Of a stretch of 34,728 bases of DNA, positions 1 through 8,766 are shown piece by piece. A program made the position numbers and the translations under genes. Under the pieces are notes generated by a model that had not been told where the DNA came from, ran no database searches, and was given only the letters and a program-made list of their open reading frames with translations. The stretch's first letter is position 1, and each line of letters begins with the position of its first letter. Source of the DNA: Parachlamydiales bacterium (GTDB lineage Bacteria; Chlamydiota; Chlamydiia; Chlamydiales; SM23-39); the NCBI GenBank assembly GCA_015661075.1, contig JACVQJ010000022.1, positions 1 through 34,728 on the forward strand. Direction: 5' to 3'.

Positions 1-1
1 A

Positions 2-342
2 ACCATCCACACCGATCCGATGGGGCTGGAGACTATCGACACAAAAGATGCTCAGGATCACCGGGCCAGCTTAGAAAAAAGAAATGGAGGCACGCTCTCA
101 CGACAGGAAAAATTCTATGACGCGAATGAACAGCCTGTGCGTCAGATCGACACCATCTTCAGGCCTGACGGTACCTCACATGATGTTCAGACCCATTGGG
201 AATATGACACTTGTGGCCGCCTGACAACGCTGACGGAAGCAGGTGGTTCGCTCGACGCCAAGACGACGCGCCATCTCTATCAGCCCGATGGCAAACTCTC
301 GCAAACGATCAAGCCGGACGGAACCTCGCTTTTTTATACTTA
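2..342 (+). pseudogene. Rhs/YD-repeat polymorphic toxin, fragment 1 (5' part outside the window)
   Basis: This reading frame is open from the first bases of the window, so the gene starts upstream. It carries YD/Rhs repeat signatures such as WEYDTCGRLTTLTEAG and HLYQPDGKLSQTIKPDGT. These repeats build the beta-cage shell of Rhs/Tc-type toxins that encloses a C-terminal toxin. The frame ends in a stop created by the insertion at 343. Removing the insert and one copy of its TTA duplication joins this frame to the frame at 459 with a perfect YD repeat across the join (FYTYDGLSNLASLSS). The gene was therefore whole before the insertion. I class it as a pseudogene unless the two parts are made and assembled separately. 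Confidence 0.85.
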
Positions 343-455
343 GGGATCGTTCAAGAATAAAGTTTAGTGTTGTCGAGGAGAAAAACGGTTTAGATTTTGA
401 GAATTTTTCCGCAGCTGAGAGTCTTGTTTCTCTCTGCTTATTTTTGAACGATCCC
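343..455. mobile_element. 113-bp MITE with inverted ends and TTA target duplication
   Basis: The left end reads GGGATCGTTCAAGAATAA and the right end is its inverted match GGGATCGTTCAAAAATAA (one mismatch in 18). The trinucleotide TTA stands directly before the left end (340-342) and after the right end (456-458). The element is too short to encode a transposase, so it would be moved in trans. A 3-bp TNA-type duplication is typical of some IS5-family groups, which is a guess at the parent element. Deleting the element plus one TTA removes 116 bases and restores the Rhs reading frame, which shows the boundaries directly. Confidence 0.88.
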
Positions 456-458
456 TTA

Positions 459-1392
459 CGATGGCTTGAGCAATCTGGCGTCTCTGAGCTCTTCCGATGG
501 GACGGTCCACCATCAGATGAACTACAATCGACTGGGCCATCTTGTCCGAAGCGACGATGTTCGGCGGACCTATGATGCAAAGGGACGCATCTTGAGCGAG
601 GTATTTCCCGGCGGCTACTCGATGGAAAATACGTTTGATTCGCAAGGGCGCCGGATCGAGTGCTCGATCCCTGCTGCCAACTGCCAGATCGAGTACGCTT
701 ATAATGCTCTGGATTTGCAGAGCATCCAGCGAAAAACCACCGATGGCCAAACGTTCTATACTCACAAGTATTTATCCTTTGATCTTTCCGGCAATCTTTT
801 GGAAGAAGAGCTTATCGATGGCAGCCGCGCGCGCTTCACCATCGATCTGTTGTCGCGTAAAACCAGGATCGAGTCTCCCCATTTTGTGCAGGAAGCGGCT
901 GAGTTCGATCGTGCTGGCAATATCATTCGTATGCGCACGCAAAATGATGAAAGCGTCTATTCCTACGACAAGCTCTATCAGCTCACATCGGAGTCGGGGG
1001 TTTTTGCTCATGAATACACGAACGACTCGCTCTATAACCGATTGCAGAAAGATCAGGATTGCAGCAGGGTCAATGATCTCAACCAGGATGTTACGCATTT
1101 TGAATATGACAGGAATGGGAATCCCACTCGCCAAAACGACACGCGCTATACCTACGACGCGCTCGATCGCTTGATCCGCATCGAGACGCCTCTGCTGTGT
1201 CAGGAATTTGCCTATGATTCTCTGCATCGCTGTTTGACAAAAACGACCATTCAAAATGGTGTTCAGGAGACGCGACATTTTATCTATGATGGGCAAAATG
1301 AGATTGGTTCATTTGATGAGAGCCTGCAACTCCAGGAACTGCGCATACTCGGATCAACCCCTCATGCGGAAATCGTATGCTCCGATCCATGA
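459..1392 (+). pseudogene. Rhs/YD-repeat polymorphic toxin, fragment 2 (core repeats)
   Basis: This is the continuation of the Rhs core after the MITE. It holds many YD motifs, for example MNYNRLGHLVRSD, YAYNALDLQSI, FEYDRNGNPTRQND, YTYDALDRLIRIE and FIYDGQNEIGSFDE. The last matches the segment shortly before the hyperconserved Rhs end. The frame stops just after ELRILGSTPHAEIV at 1392. The next expected residues (APIHDL, then the YRYSAFGE region) lie in another frame from about 1370, so a small deletion or frameshift breaks the gene. The nominal TTG start at 466 is only the first start-like codon after the insert and is probably not used. Confidence 0.85.
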
Positions 1393-2104
1393 TCTGCCTT
1401 GGAATATCGCCGCACTCGTTCCTCTCGATCACGGCCCTGCGGCTATTTATCGCTACAGTGCGTTCGGAGAGGAGAAGGTCGATGGGATTCTCAGTCCTTG
1501 GCGATATTCTTCCAAGAGAAGTGACGCAAGTACAGGTTTGATTTACTATGGCCGAAGGTACTACATGCCAGTTTATGGACGCTGGCTGACGCCCGATCCT
1601 GCGGGTTTTACGGATGGCATGAATCTGTATGCCTTTGTCCATAACGATCCACTGACGCATTTTGATGAGTATGGATTGTGGCTGGAGCCAAGACCGTCGG
1701 GAACGTTTAACAGTTCGCAAACGTTCCAATTCATGAGGAATTCCAGCCTCGATCTATACAGCAATCCTCGTTTTCAGGGATCAATGCAGGCATTTGGTGG
1801 TCTGGCAGAGGTTGGCGTTGGCGCAGGGGTGACGTATGGATCGGGTGGAACATTAGCCCTGCTGGGATTTCCCGTGATGGCGCATGGTTTCGATCAATTT
1901 TTCACTGGGATGGGCACGGTCATCACGGGAAGACCCAGAGATACCGTGACTTCTCAGCTGCTACAAAAAACGGGTTTGAAAAGAACCTGGCATGAAACTC
2001 TCGATGGAAGTGGAACTGTCAGGATAGTACGACCTCAAACAAGTGAAGGAACTAAAACGCATTATTTGTTTGACGCTGAAGGCAAATTTATTGGGACTAG
2101 ATGA
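1370..2104 (+). pseudogene. Rhs core end and C-terminal toxin tip, fragment 3
   Basis: After the frameshift the frame encodes APIHDLPWNIAALV, YRYSAFGEE, then the typical Rhs core end with GLIYYGRRYYMPVYGRWLTP and DPAGFTDGMNLYAFVHNDPL. That region separates the shell from the variable toxin. The tip has a hydrophobic stretch (GGLAEVGVGAGVTYGSGG), a chlamydial-type pre-toxin segment (MAHGFDQFFTGM, TVTSQLLQKTG), and a short variable end of about 45 residues finishing THYLFDAEGKFIGTR. I cannot assign the toxin to a known nuclease or other family. It overlaps the next gene by four bases (ATGA), the usual layout of a toxin tip with its immunity gene. Whether the tip is still expressed alone is unknown. 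Confidence 0.8.
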
Positions 2105-2367
2105 TGAAAGTTTCGTTAGATGAAATAAGGCAAGTGTTTAGTGATCTGATACAAGAGAAAAAATCTCGCGAGGAAATAGCTTCGTGGGCATTATCCCGAC
2201 AAGACGCTAATGATGATGATAATCTGGAATTTGAACCAATATTTGAAAAGAAAAAAATATGGAAGGCAATTGGTTATTTAACAGGAGTTGATCTGTTGGA
2301 TTTCGATGGTAGTTATTTGCATTCTGTCGAGAATTTTGTTGAATTTAGAAAAAAATTAAGTTTGTGA
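2101..2367 (+). CDS. Probable immunity protein of the Rhs toxin tip (88 aa)
   Basis: This is a small acidic soluble protein with no signal peptide or membrane segment. Its start codon overlaps the Rhs stop, so translation is probably coupled. It begins MMKVSLDEIRQVFSDLIQEKKSREEIASWA and continues through a very acidic patch (QDANDDDNLEFE) to LTGVDLLDFDGSYLHSVENF. Position, size and acidity are those of immunity proteins that neutralise polymorphic toxin tips. I do not recognise a named immunity family. Two ATG codons stand in tandem (2101 and 2104), so the exact start is uncertain by one residue. It appears intact although the toxin gene upstream is broken. Confidence 0.7.
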   Translation: MMKVSLDEIRQVFSDLIQEKKSREEIASWALSRQDANDDDNLEFEPIFEKKKIWKAIGYLTGVDLLDFDGSYLHSVENFVEFRKKLSL

Positions 2368-2558
2368 CTTTCTAACTTTGACAGCTTCTTACTTTCTAGC
2401 TGGACTGGGACTCGGACTTTGGACACCAGAAATGTAATAAGTCGAGGACATCAGACTGATGAAGGACATTCTTGATGTGCAGGAATGATGCAAAAAATTT
2501 TTGAAGAATTGTGAGCATTGTTGGAAAAAATATCCGCTTTTCTGCATAAAATGAGGAT

Positions 2559-3038
2559 ATGAAGACTTCACGCGTCATTTCGATCTTCCTGGCGAGGCTT
2601 TTTTTGAGCCTGGTATTTTTGTTTTCCGGCTTTGAAAAGCTGTTCAATTGGCACGACACGGAAAAGGCGCTGATGGATGCCATGTGCGAATGGCAGAATT
2701 ACGTGGGTTTTTCCGAGCCGATCCAGGACTGTTTGACCGTTCTCGTCCCTTGGTCAGCGGTCATATTGGCCTTTGGCGCGCTGTTTGAGCTGCTCGGCAG
2801 CTTCATGCTGCTCATCGGCTATCGGGAAAAAATCGGCGTGACGCTGCTCATATTGTTTCTTATACCCGCCACATTTTTATTTCATTCCTTCTGGTTCTAT
2901 GAAGGGCCGATGCACGAGCTGCAAATGACGATGTTTTTCAAGAACCTGGCCATATTGGGCGGTTTGATCATCGTCGCGATTCATGGTGCACAGGCGAAGG
3001 ATGACGGATCGTCATTTTCTTCGATGGGATTATCTTGA
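2559..3038 (+). CDS. DoxX-family integral membrane protein (159 aa)
   Basis: The protein has four hydrophobic segments, at about residues 8-26, 62-90, 96-113 and 125-146. The N-terminal signature ARLFLSLVFLFSGFEKLFNW is typical of the DoxX/MauE-like family of small membrane proteins, whose biochemical role is poorly defined. A GAGG element lies just before the ATG at 2559. Its TGA stop overlaps the TTG start of lnt, which suggests co-expression with envelope-lipoprotein maturation. The 190 bases before it (2368-2558) hold no convincing gene or promoter. The hydrophobic overlapping reading frames on the other strand are shadows. Confidence 0.82.
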   Translation: MKTSRVISIFLARLFLSLVFLFSGFEKLFNWHDTEKALMDAMCEWQNYVGFSEPIQDCLTVLVPWSAVILAFGALFELLGSFMLLIGYREKIGVTLLILFLIPATFLFHSFWFYEGPMHELQMTMFFKNLAILGGLIIVAIHGAQAKDDGSSFSSMGLS

Positions 3039-4717
3039 ACCTTGTTTGGGCCGTATCTTTTGTCATTAGCCTGATCTTTGTCGCATTTGGCCAAAATGCC
3101 TGGCTGGGATGGCTGGGTCCTGTGGCCGCAACGGCGGGATATGCCATTTTTTGGCGGGGTATGCTTGATTGGCCCACATCCGCCCAGCGCTTTGTCTACT
3201 CTCTGATCTGGTTCTCGTCCGCTCATGCATTCCAATTGTCCTGGATGTCTTCGACGGAATACATGGGTCCTTTGATTTTAGTCGTTTATGTGTTTTTGCT
3301 CATTGCGCTCGGCGTGCAATTCGGGCTGCTTTCTCTATTTGTCGGCTCGTCCCAGCCTCTTACGATCCGGCGCTGCGCGGCTCTGTCCGGTATTTGGGTG
3401 ATGATGGAATGGGTTCGCCTGCTGTTTTTGACGGGATTTACCTGGAATCCCGCGGGACTGGCGCTGACCACTACGCTCTACTCTTTGCAATCCGCATCGC
3501 TTTTTGGCATTTACGGCCTGTCTTTTTGGGTCATCTTTGTCAATCTGCTGGCTTTGCGCGCATCGAGAGCTCGGTCGCGATCGGCCATCGTAGCCTTTGC
3601 TGCATGCGCATTGCTTCCCTTTGTCTTCGGCGCCGTGCGAACATCAATGGCGCCAAAGGGAGATACGAAAACCATCAGCGCTCTTTTGGTGCAGACGGAT
3701 TTATTGCCGCAGCAGCGCGATTACGATTCACATTGGCCCGATGCGTTCATCTATCCCTTTGATCAATGGGACCGGATTTTGGGATTGATGGACACTGTGA
3801 AAACAGGCCCCATCGATCTGATCGTTTTTCCGGAAGGAGCCTTGCCATACGATGCTTACCATTGCGTCTACCCATTATTGGAAATGCAAAAAACCTGGAT
3901 GCAGCATTATGGCGCAGCTTCGCAAAAAGAGTTGCCGCCCCTCGGCCGGCCCTCCCGCAAGCCGCTATCTCATCTTGTTCAGCATGAAGAGGGCATAAAT
4001 TGGAATGTCAGCAACGCTTATTGGGTACAGGCGCTGGCCAATCACTATCAATGCGAAGTGATTGTGGGGATGGACGATCGCGATCTTGTGAGCAGAAAGC
4101 ACTACAACGCCGCATTCCATTTCTTGCCGCGCCGCAACACGGCCGAGCGCACGGAAAAACGGATTCTGGTCCCCGTGGGCGAATATGTTCCTCTGAAAGA
4201 GTGGCGCCTTTTTTCCGAATTTCTGGCCCGCCAATTTGGCATCGGCGAATCCTTTGAATCCGGAAACGAGGCCAAGGTGTTTTTGGGCCAAATCCCCATC
4301 GGCGTGTCCATTTGCTATGAGGAAACCTACAGCGAGTTAATCCGCGAGCTGCGAGTGCTGGGCGCTCAGATGTTCGTCAATATCTCGAATGACGTCTGGT
4401 TTCCCCATTCGCGGCTGGCGATGCAGCACTTTAATCATGGGTTGGTTCGCGCGGTGGAGAATGGAGTTCCCCTGATTCGGGCCTGCAATACCGGCATTAC
4501 CGGAGGCGTCGATTGTTGGGGGCGCACCATCGCGACCGAACCCGAATGCCAGCCCCTCGCTGCAATGATTCGGGTTCCCATGAGGACGCTTTCGACCCTG
4601 TATTCTTTTTGGGGGGATGGGGCCATTCTTTTCTTGAGCGCTCTTTTTGCTCTCAGCTCATTCTTTTCTGACAGAAATAAGAAGCGGCCCTTGCCCGAAA
4701 TAAAGAAAGTCGATTAA
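3035..4717 (+). CDS. lnt: Apolipoprotein N-acyltransferase
   Basis: Lnt transfers the third acyl chain from a phospholipid to the N-terminal cysteine of lipoproteins at the outer face of the inner membrane. The 560-residue protein has an N-terminal block of membrane helices (about 1-205), a nitrilase-like domain (about 210-515) and one C-terminal helix (about 520-545). The Glu-Lys-Cys triad is visible: E267 in VFPEGALPYD, K375 in EKRILVPVGEYVPL and C427 in GVSICYEETYSE. The chosen start is TTG, overlapping the stop of the DoxX gene. Position directly before lpxC matches the chlamydial arrangement (CT534). Length is slightly above the family norm of roughly 510-545. Confidence 0.95.
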   Translation: MNLVWAVSFVISLIFVAFGQNAWLGWLGPVAATAGYAIFWRGMLDWPTSAQRFVYSLIWFSSAHAFQLSWMSSTEYMGPLILVVYVFLLIALGVQFGLLSLFVGSSQPLTIRRCAALSGIWVMMEWVRLLFLTGFTWNPAGLALTTTLYSLQSASLFGIYGLSFWVIFVNLLALRASRARSRSAIVAFAACALLPFVFGAVRTSMAPKGDTKTISALLVQTDLLPQQRDYDSHWPDAFIYPFDQWDRILGLMDTVKTGPIDLIVFPEGALPYDAYHCVYPLLEMQKTWMQHYGAASQKELPPLGRPSRKPLSHLVQHEEGINWNVSNAYWVQALANHYQCEVIVGMDDRDLVSRKHYNAAFHFLPRRNTAERTEKRILVPVGEYVPLKEWRLFSEFLARQFGIGESFESGNEAKVFLGQIPIGVSICYEETYSELIRELRVLGAQMFVNISNDVWFPHSRLAMQHFNHGLVRAVENGVPLIRACNTGITGGVDCWGRTIATEPECQPLAAMIRVPMRTLSTLYSFWGDGAILFLSALFALSSFFSDRNKKRPLPEIKKVD

Positions 4718-4774
4718 CTTTTCAACAAGCACGACGCATGTTAAAGTTTTTGCGTCTCATCACTGAGGTGTTGT

Positions 4775-5635
4775 TTGACCGGGAAGCAGATGCAAAAAAC
4801 GCTTAAGCGCGAAGTGTTTATTTCTGGAGTGGGTCTTTTTACCGGTGAAAAAGTCTCGATTCGCATTCGGCCAGCTCCTGCAGGGCATGGCATCGTTTTT
4901 CAGCGCATTGATTTGCCAAATAAGCCTGTTATTGCCGCTCAGATTGAGAATGTTAGCGATATTTTGCGATGCACGCGTTTGAAAACAGCGGATGCCAGCG
5001 TCATCACGGTTGAGCATCTTTTGTCGGCTTTCAGCGCCTATGAAATCGATAATTTGCATATCGATGTGGAAGGGCCGGAAATTCCAGCCGGGGATGGCAG
5101 CTCCCAGCCGTTTGTCGAACTCATTGAGGGGGCTGGCATTGCGGAGCAAGACGCTCCCAAAAAAATAAAGACATTGTCTCAGCCCGTTTATTGGACGGAA
5201 AAAGAAATCCATTTGATTGCCCTGCCGAGCCTGGAGCGGCGCGTGAGCTATACTTTGCACTATCCGCAGTCAGCGTTGCTTCGGTCACAATTTTTTTCTT
5301 TGCTGATCAATCCGGATTCTTACAAAGCGGAGATTGCTCCTTGCCGTACGTTTTCTCTCTATGAGGAAATTGCCCCGCTTATCGAAAAGGGGCTGATTAA
5401 AGGCGGGGGGCTGGAAAACGCCGTTGTGATTCGCGGCGAAAAGATTTTGAATCCCGGCGGCATTCGGTTTCCCGATGAAATGGTCCGCCATAAAATTCTC
5501 GATCTGATCGGGGATCTTTCATTGCTGGGCAATGGTTTACGGGCGCATATCATTGCGATCCGCTCGGGACATGCCAGCAATATTGCGTTTGCGAAAACGC
5601 TTCACAATTTTTTTGAAAGGGAGTGTCATGGCTGA
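4775..5635 (+). CDS. lpxC: UDP-3-O-acyl-N-acetylglucosamine deacetylase
   Basis: LpxC is the zinc-dependent deacetylase that commits UDP-GlcNAc to lipid A synthesis. Expected zinc ligands are visible: H81 in VEHLLSAFSAYEIDN, and H239 and D243 in VRHKILDLIGDLSLLG. The general acid-base H266 is in RSGHASN. At 286 residues it is a typical short chlamydial LpxC. The start is uncertain: the TTG at 4775 has a good GAGGTG element a few bases upstream, while the ATG at 4790 (MQKTLKRE) has only GGGAAG. I keep the TTG. An inverted repeat (GACGCA at 4733, TGCGTC at 4751) lies between lnt and lpxC. The gene overlaps fabZ by 8 bases. Confidence 0.95.
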   Translation: MTGKQMQKTLKREVFISGVGLFTGEKVSIRIRPAPAGHGIVFQRIDLPNKPVIAAQIENVSDILRCTRLKTADASVITVEHLLSAFSAYEIDNLHIDVEGPEIPAGDGSSQPFVELIEGAGIAEQDAPKKIKTLSQPVYWTEKEIHLIALPSLERRVSYTLHYPQSALLRSQFFSLLINPDSYKAEIAPCRTFSLYEEIAPLIEKGLIKGGGLENAVVIRGEKILNPGGIRFPDEMVRHKILDLIGDLSLLGNGLRAHIIAIRSGHASNIAFAKTLHNFFERECHG

Positions 5636-6095
5636 AACACATCGCGAACAAGTGCCCGTGATGAACACGAAGGACATCGAGCGCATTCTCCCTCACCGCT
5701 ATCCTTTTCTTTTTGTCGATCGAGTATTACAGATCGATCTTGAAAAAAGTGAAATTGTCGGCGTGAAGAACGTTACATCTAATGAGCCCTTTTTTCAGGG
5801 GCATTTTCCCGGCGCGCCCATTATGCCGGGCGTTCTGCTCCTGGAGGCGTTGGCGCAGACGGGAGGGATTCTCGTTCATCAGAAAGGTTATGACAAAAAA
5901 ATTGCTGTGCTTTTGAACATCGCCAATGCAAAATTCCGCCGTCCTGTCGTGCCGGGGGATGTTGTGCTTCTTTACGTTGTGGGACTGCATATCAGCGGTA
6001 CCGGAGGCAAGATCCGCGGCAAAGCGATGGTGCAGGAACAGTTGGCCGTTGAGGCGGAGTTGAGCTTTGCCCTGGTTGACAAGGGGCAGCTCTGA
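5628..6095 (+). CDS. fabZ: 3-hydroxyacyl-[acyl-carrier-protein] dehydratase
   Basis: FabZ dehydrates beta-hydroxyacyl-ACP in fatty-acid elongation and competes with LpxA for the hydroxyacyl-ACP pool, which explains the operon. The 155-residue hot-dog fold protein shows LPHRYPFLFVDRV at residues 21-33 and FFQGHFPGAPIMPGVLLLEA with catalytic H59 and E73. The ATG at 5628 is preceded by AAAGGGAG and overlaps the lpxC stop by 8 bases. The open frame runs further upstream inside lpxC, but this is only overlap. The C-terminus (AELSFALVDKG) is complete. Confidence 0.95.
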   Translation: MAETHREQVPVMNTKDIERILPHRYPFLFVDRVLQIDLEKSEIVGVKNVTSNEPFFQGHFPGAPIMPGVLLLEALAQTGGILVHQKGYDKKIAVLLNIANAKFRRPVVPGDVVLLYVVGLHISGTGGKIRGKAMVQEQLAVEAELSFALVDKGQL

Positions 6096-6123
6096 CAATA
6101 ACAAACGAAAGAATCGGATTTTC

Positions 6124-6978
6124 ATGGCAACCATCCATCCATTAGCGGTCGTTGAAAGCGGAGCGAAGATCGGCAAGAATGTGACGATCGAGCCTTTTGC
6201 CATTGTGAAAGCAACGGTGACGCTGGAAGACAATGTCGTCATCAAATCCCATGCCTATATCGATGGCTACACGACGATTGGCGAGGGGACGGTGATTTGG
6301 CCGAATGCCAGCATCGGCACCAAGCCGCAGGATCTGAAATACAAAGGCGAAAAAACGTTTGTAGTGATCGGCAAGCACTGTGAAATCCGCGAATTTGTCA
6401 CCATCAACTCTTCTTGCCAGGAAAATTCAACGGTGCGCGTGGGCAATCACTGCCTGATCATGGCCTATTGCCATGTGGCCCACAATTGCGAGATTGGAAA
6501 CTATGTGATCATGGCGAATAATTCCATGCTGGCCGGCCATGTCATTGTGGAAGACTTTGCGATCATCGGCGGGATGACGCCCGTACATCAATTTTCCCGC
6601 ATTGGCAGCTATGCCATGGTCGGCGGTTTGAGCCGCGTGTCCAACGATATTCCTCCCTACACGATTGGCGGAGGCATTCCCTACCGTTTCGGCGGGATTA
6701 ACCTGATCGGGCTTAAGCGCCACAAATTTCCTCTGTCTGTCCGAAAGATTCTTTCCCAGGTTTTTAAACTGACCTACCGCTCGAATCTTCATATGGAAGA
6801 AGCGATCCAGCGAATCGAGCGGGACATTGAACCGATCAAAGAAGTGCGTCACTGGCTCGAATTCTGTCGATCCTCGAAGCGCGGATTGATCGGATTGCAG
6901 GGCATTGCGAAAGAAAAAGAAGAAGAAATTGAAGATTTCGAAGAAGAAGACGAATTGGTCGATTCAATCAAAGCCTAA
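6124..6978 (+). CDS. lpxA: Acyl-[ACP]-UDP-N-acetylglucosamine O-acyltransferase
   Basis: LpxA catalyses the first acylation of UDP-GlcNAc in lipid A synthesis. Hexapeptide repeats of the left-handed beta helix run from residue 5 to about 190. Catalytic His120 lies in HVAHNCEIGN (H125 in E. coli). The helical C-terminal domain ends in an acidic tail (EKEEEIEDFEEEDELVD), which is unusual for the family. Start ATG at 6124 gives MATIHPLAVV, the standard beginning; the longer open frame from 6067 overlaps fabZ. It has 284 residues against about 260-280 in relatives. fmt follows after only 6 bases. Confidence 0.95.
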   Translation: MATIHPLAVVESGAKIGKNVTIEPFAIVKATVTLEDNVVIKSHAYIDGYTTIGEGTVIWPNASIGTKPQDLKYKGEKTFVVIGKHCEIREFVTINSSCQENSTVRVGNHCLIMAYCHVAHNCEIGNYVIMANNSMLAGHVIVEDFAIIGGMTPVHQFSRIGSYAMVGGLSRVSNDIPPYTIGGGIPYRFGGINLIGLKRHKFPLSVRKILSQVFKLTYRSNLHMEEAIQRIERDIEPIKEVRHWLEFCRSSKRGLIGLQGIAKEKEEEIEDFEEEDELVDSIKA

Positions 6979-6984
6979 ATCCTG

Positions 6985-7920
6985 GTGAACGTGAAAATTG
7001 TTTTTTTTGGCACGCCCTCCTTTGCTGCGCAGATTTTGCAATATCTATTGGAAAAAGGCGTTTCCGTCGCGGCGATCGTTTCGCAGCCGGATCGGGCGCA
7101 AGGACGCCATTTGCAGACATCCATGCCCGCCGTCAAGCAAAAGGCTTTGGAAATCAATCCTGAAATTCCCGTATTGCAGCCGCAAAAGGCCTCCGATCCC
7201 CAATTTTTGCTAGGATTGGAAACGTATCATGCGGATCTATTCGTCGTCGTGGCCTATGGGCAGATCCTTTCCCAAAAACTGCTGCAGATTCCTCCCTTGG
7301 GCTGTATCAATGTCCATGCGAGTTTACTTCCCAAATACCGCGGCGCCGCGCCGATCCAGCGCTGTCTCATGAATGGCGATACGGAAAGCGGCGTTTGCAT
7401 TCAGCAAATGGTGTATGCGCTCGACGCGGGCGATGTCATTGAAGAGGCGAAAATCCCGATCCCGCCTGAAATGACCTTTGGCGAGCTGGAGCATCAACTA
7501 TGCAATCTGTCGAAGCCGCTGCTTTTGTCCGTTCTGAAAAAATACGAACACGGCTGCCCCACGGCCCGTCCACAAGATTCCAGCCAGATCACTGTAGCCC
7601 CGAAAATAAAGCCCGAAGAAACGCAGATCAATTGGAATCAAAACGCGGCTCGCATTCATAACCGGATCCGGGCACTCTCTCCGCGCCCCGGAGCGTGGTG
7701 CTGGATTGGAAATACCGAGCGCCGGCGCCTGAAGATTCTTCGCGCCAAATGGCTTGAGCAAAAGGGATCGCCCGGCGCTCTGATCGCATTTGAAAAAGAC
7801 CAGTGCATCGTCTCGGCGCTGGATGGCTCCCTGCAGCTTCTGGAGGTGCAGATCGAGGGGAAAAAAGTCATGTCAGCTGCCGAATGGATCCGCGGCTGTC
7901 AAACTCCGCCGTCGTTTTGA
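6985..7920 (+). CDS. fmt: Methionyl-tRNA formyltransferase
   Basis: Fmt formylates the methionine on initiator tRNA using 10-formyl-tetrahydrofolate. The 311-residue protein opens with KIVFFGTPSFAAQIL and has the catalytic motif INVHASLLPKYRGAAPIQ with N109 and H111, plus D147 in YALDAGD. The C-terminal OB-like domain starts near 'VAPKIKPEETQINWN'. The start is GTG at 6985; a second GTG at 6991 is possible. Its position after lpxA is the chlamydial order (CT531-CT530). A TATAAT hexamer at 7935-7940, just after the stop, may serve the next gene, but no matching -35 box at normal spacing was found. Confidence 0.95.
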   Translation: MNVKIVFFGTPSFAAQILQYLLEKGVSVAAIVSQPDRAQGRHLQTSMPAVKQKALEINPEIPVLQPQKASDPQFLLGLETYHADLFVVVAYGQILSQKLLQIPPLGCINVHASLLPKYRGAAPIQRCLMNGDTESGVCIQQMVYALDAGDVIEEAKIPIPPEMTFGELEHQLCNLSKPLLLSVLKKYEHGCPTARPQDSSQITVAPKIKPEETQINWNQNAARIHNRIRALSPRPGAWCWIGNTERRRLKILRAKWLEQKGSPGALIAFEKDQCIVSALDGSLQLLEVQIEGKKVMSAAEWIRGCQTPPSF

Positions 7921-7978
7921 GCGAAAAATTATTGTATAATCCCTCGTTCGCCGCTTTAATCATTACAAAGGAAAAGTT

Positions 7979-8641
7979 ATGGCAGCCAGCGTCAATCCCG
8001 GAGGCGGCCCCGTTGGGTTCGTGTACGACCAAAACGTGAAATTTAGATGTTTTGGTAAAGACATCGATTCTAATTTTCTTCGCTTTTTTATCATGCCTAA
8101 GTTTACTGAGATTTCATCAGACGTTCTTTACGCCCATAAGTGTTGCGCTATTAAGAATTCGTGTGTTTACCTCCAAAAAATGGACGAAAGCGAGAGCGCT
8201 GATGTTCGTGTGGAGCATGAAAAAATTAGAGTAGTATGGGCAAAACACGAATCAAAAATAGGCGCTGGTATAGGAGCGGTTTTAGGAGTAATCGCAATCG
8301 CGATGTCACCGGTGGCGCTTTTGTTGACTATACCTATTGGCGCCGCTATTATAGCGGCATTTCCGTTTCTTTACGCAACCATTCCAGTTAAAACAGAAAT
8401 AGACAGAGATCGGCTGAGTAGATTAGACAGCAAGGTGCATTCTATTGCCCAAAGGTTACTTCGTCTAGAATCAGACGAGCAAAATGACGAAGAGCGGTTG
8501 CAGCTAAATGTGGCCAAAGATTATTTTACTCGAGCGTTACTCGAGCACGATCGTCCAAATACCGAGAGGCTTCGCGATGAGCGAGTAGCGCAACAAAAAC
8601 CTGGTGAAGGATTGCAAAACTCCGCGAAAGAAAATCGATAA
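7979..8641 (+). CDS. Candidate inclusion-membrane-type protein with one hydrophobic hairpin (220 aa)
   Basis: I do not recognise a family. The protein has a cysteine-containing N-terminal part (residues 20-66), one long hydrophobic block at about 93-136 that can form two adjacent membrane helices separated by SPVA and PIGAA, and a charged, probably coiled C-terminal part rich in Arg and Glu (139-220). A bilobed hydrophobic domain is the hallmark of chlamydial Inc proteins, which are type III secreted into the inclusion membrane. It lies between fmt and rplC, the place of cap1 (CT529) in C. trachomatis. AAAGGA stands 6 bases before the ATG. No classical signal peptide is present. Confidence 0.65.
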   Translation: MAASVNPGGGPVGFVYDQNVKFRCFGKDIDSNFLRFFIMPKFTEISSDVLYAHKCCAIKNSCVYLQKMDESESADVRVEHEKIRVVWAKHESKIGAGIGAVLGVIAIAMSPVALLLTIPIGAAIIAAFPFLYATIPVKTEIDRDRLSRLDSKVHSIAQRLLRLESDEQNDEERLQLNVAKDYFTRALLEHDRPNTERLRDERVAQQKPGEGLQNSAKENR

Positions 8642-8653
8642 GCTGCGAAAGAA

Positions 8654-8676
8654 ACCCCTCCTTTTAAAGGAGGGGT
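8654..8676. terminator. Perfect GC-rich hairpin after the first Inc-like gene
   Basis: ACCCCTCCTTT and AAAGGAGGGGT form an 11-bp perfect stem with a one-base centre (the true loop opens the AT pairs). No T-run follows on either strand, so it may be an RNA-stabilising hairpin or dispersed repeat rather than a full intrinsic terminator. A related C/G palindrome occurs at 34440-34459. Confidence 0.5.
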
Positions 8677-8766
8677 GCAAAATCACCGGAGATAGGCCGA
8701 AAAGTCTTCAACTTTGGATCTAAAGCGACCTTTGTGCAGCCCAAAATATTTATACGAGTTGTTTGC

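Noticed and set aside
176..580. 134-codon frame on the minus strand across the MITE
   Set aside because: It runs through the Rhs coding region and the insertion, has no family pattern and is a shadow.
2389..2683. Hydrophobic frames on the minus strand before the DoxX gene
   Set aside because: They overlap the DoxX gene start and show no conserved pattern; low-complexity Phe/Ser runs are typical of shadows.
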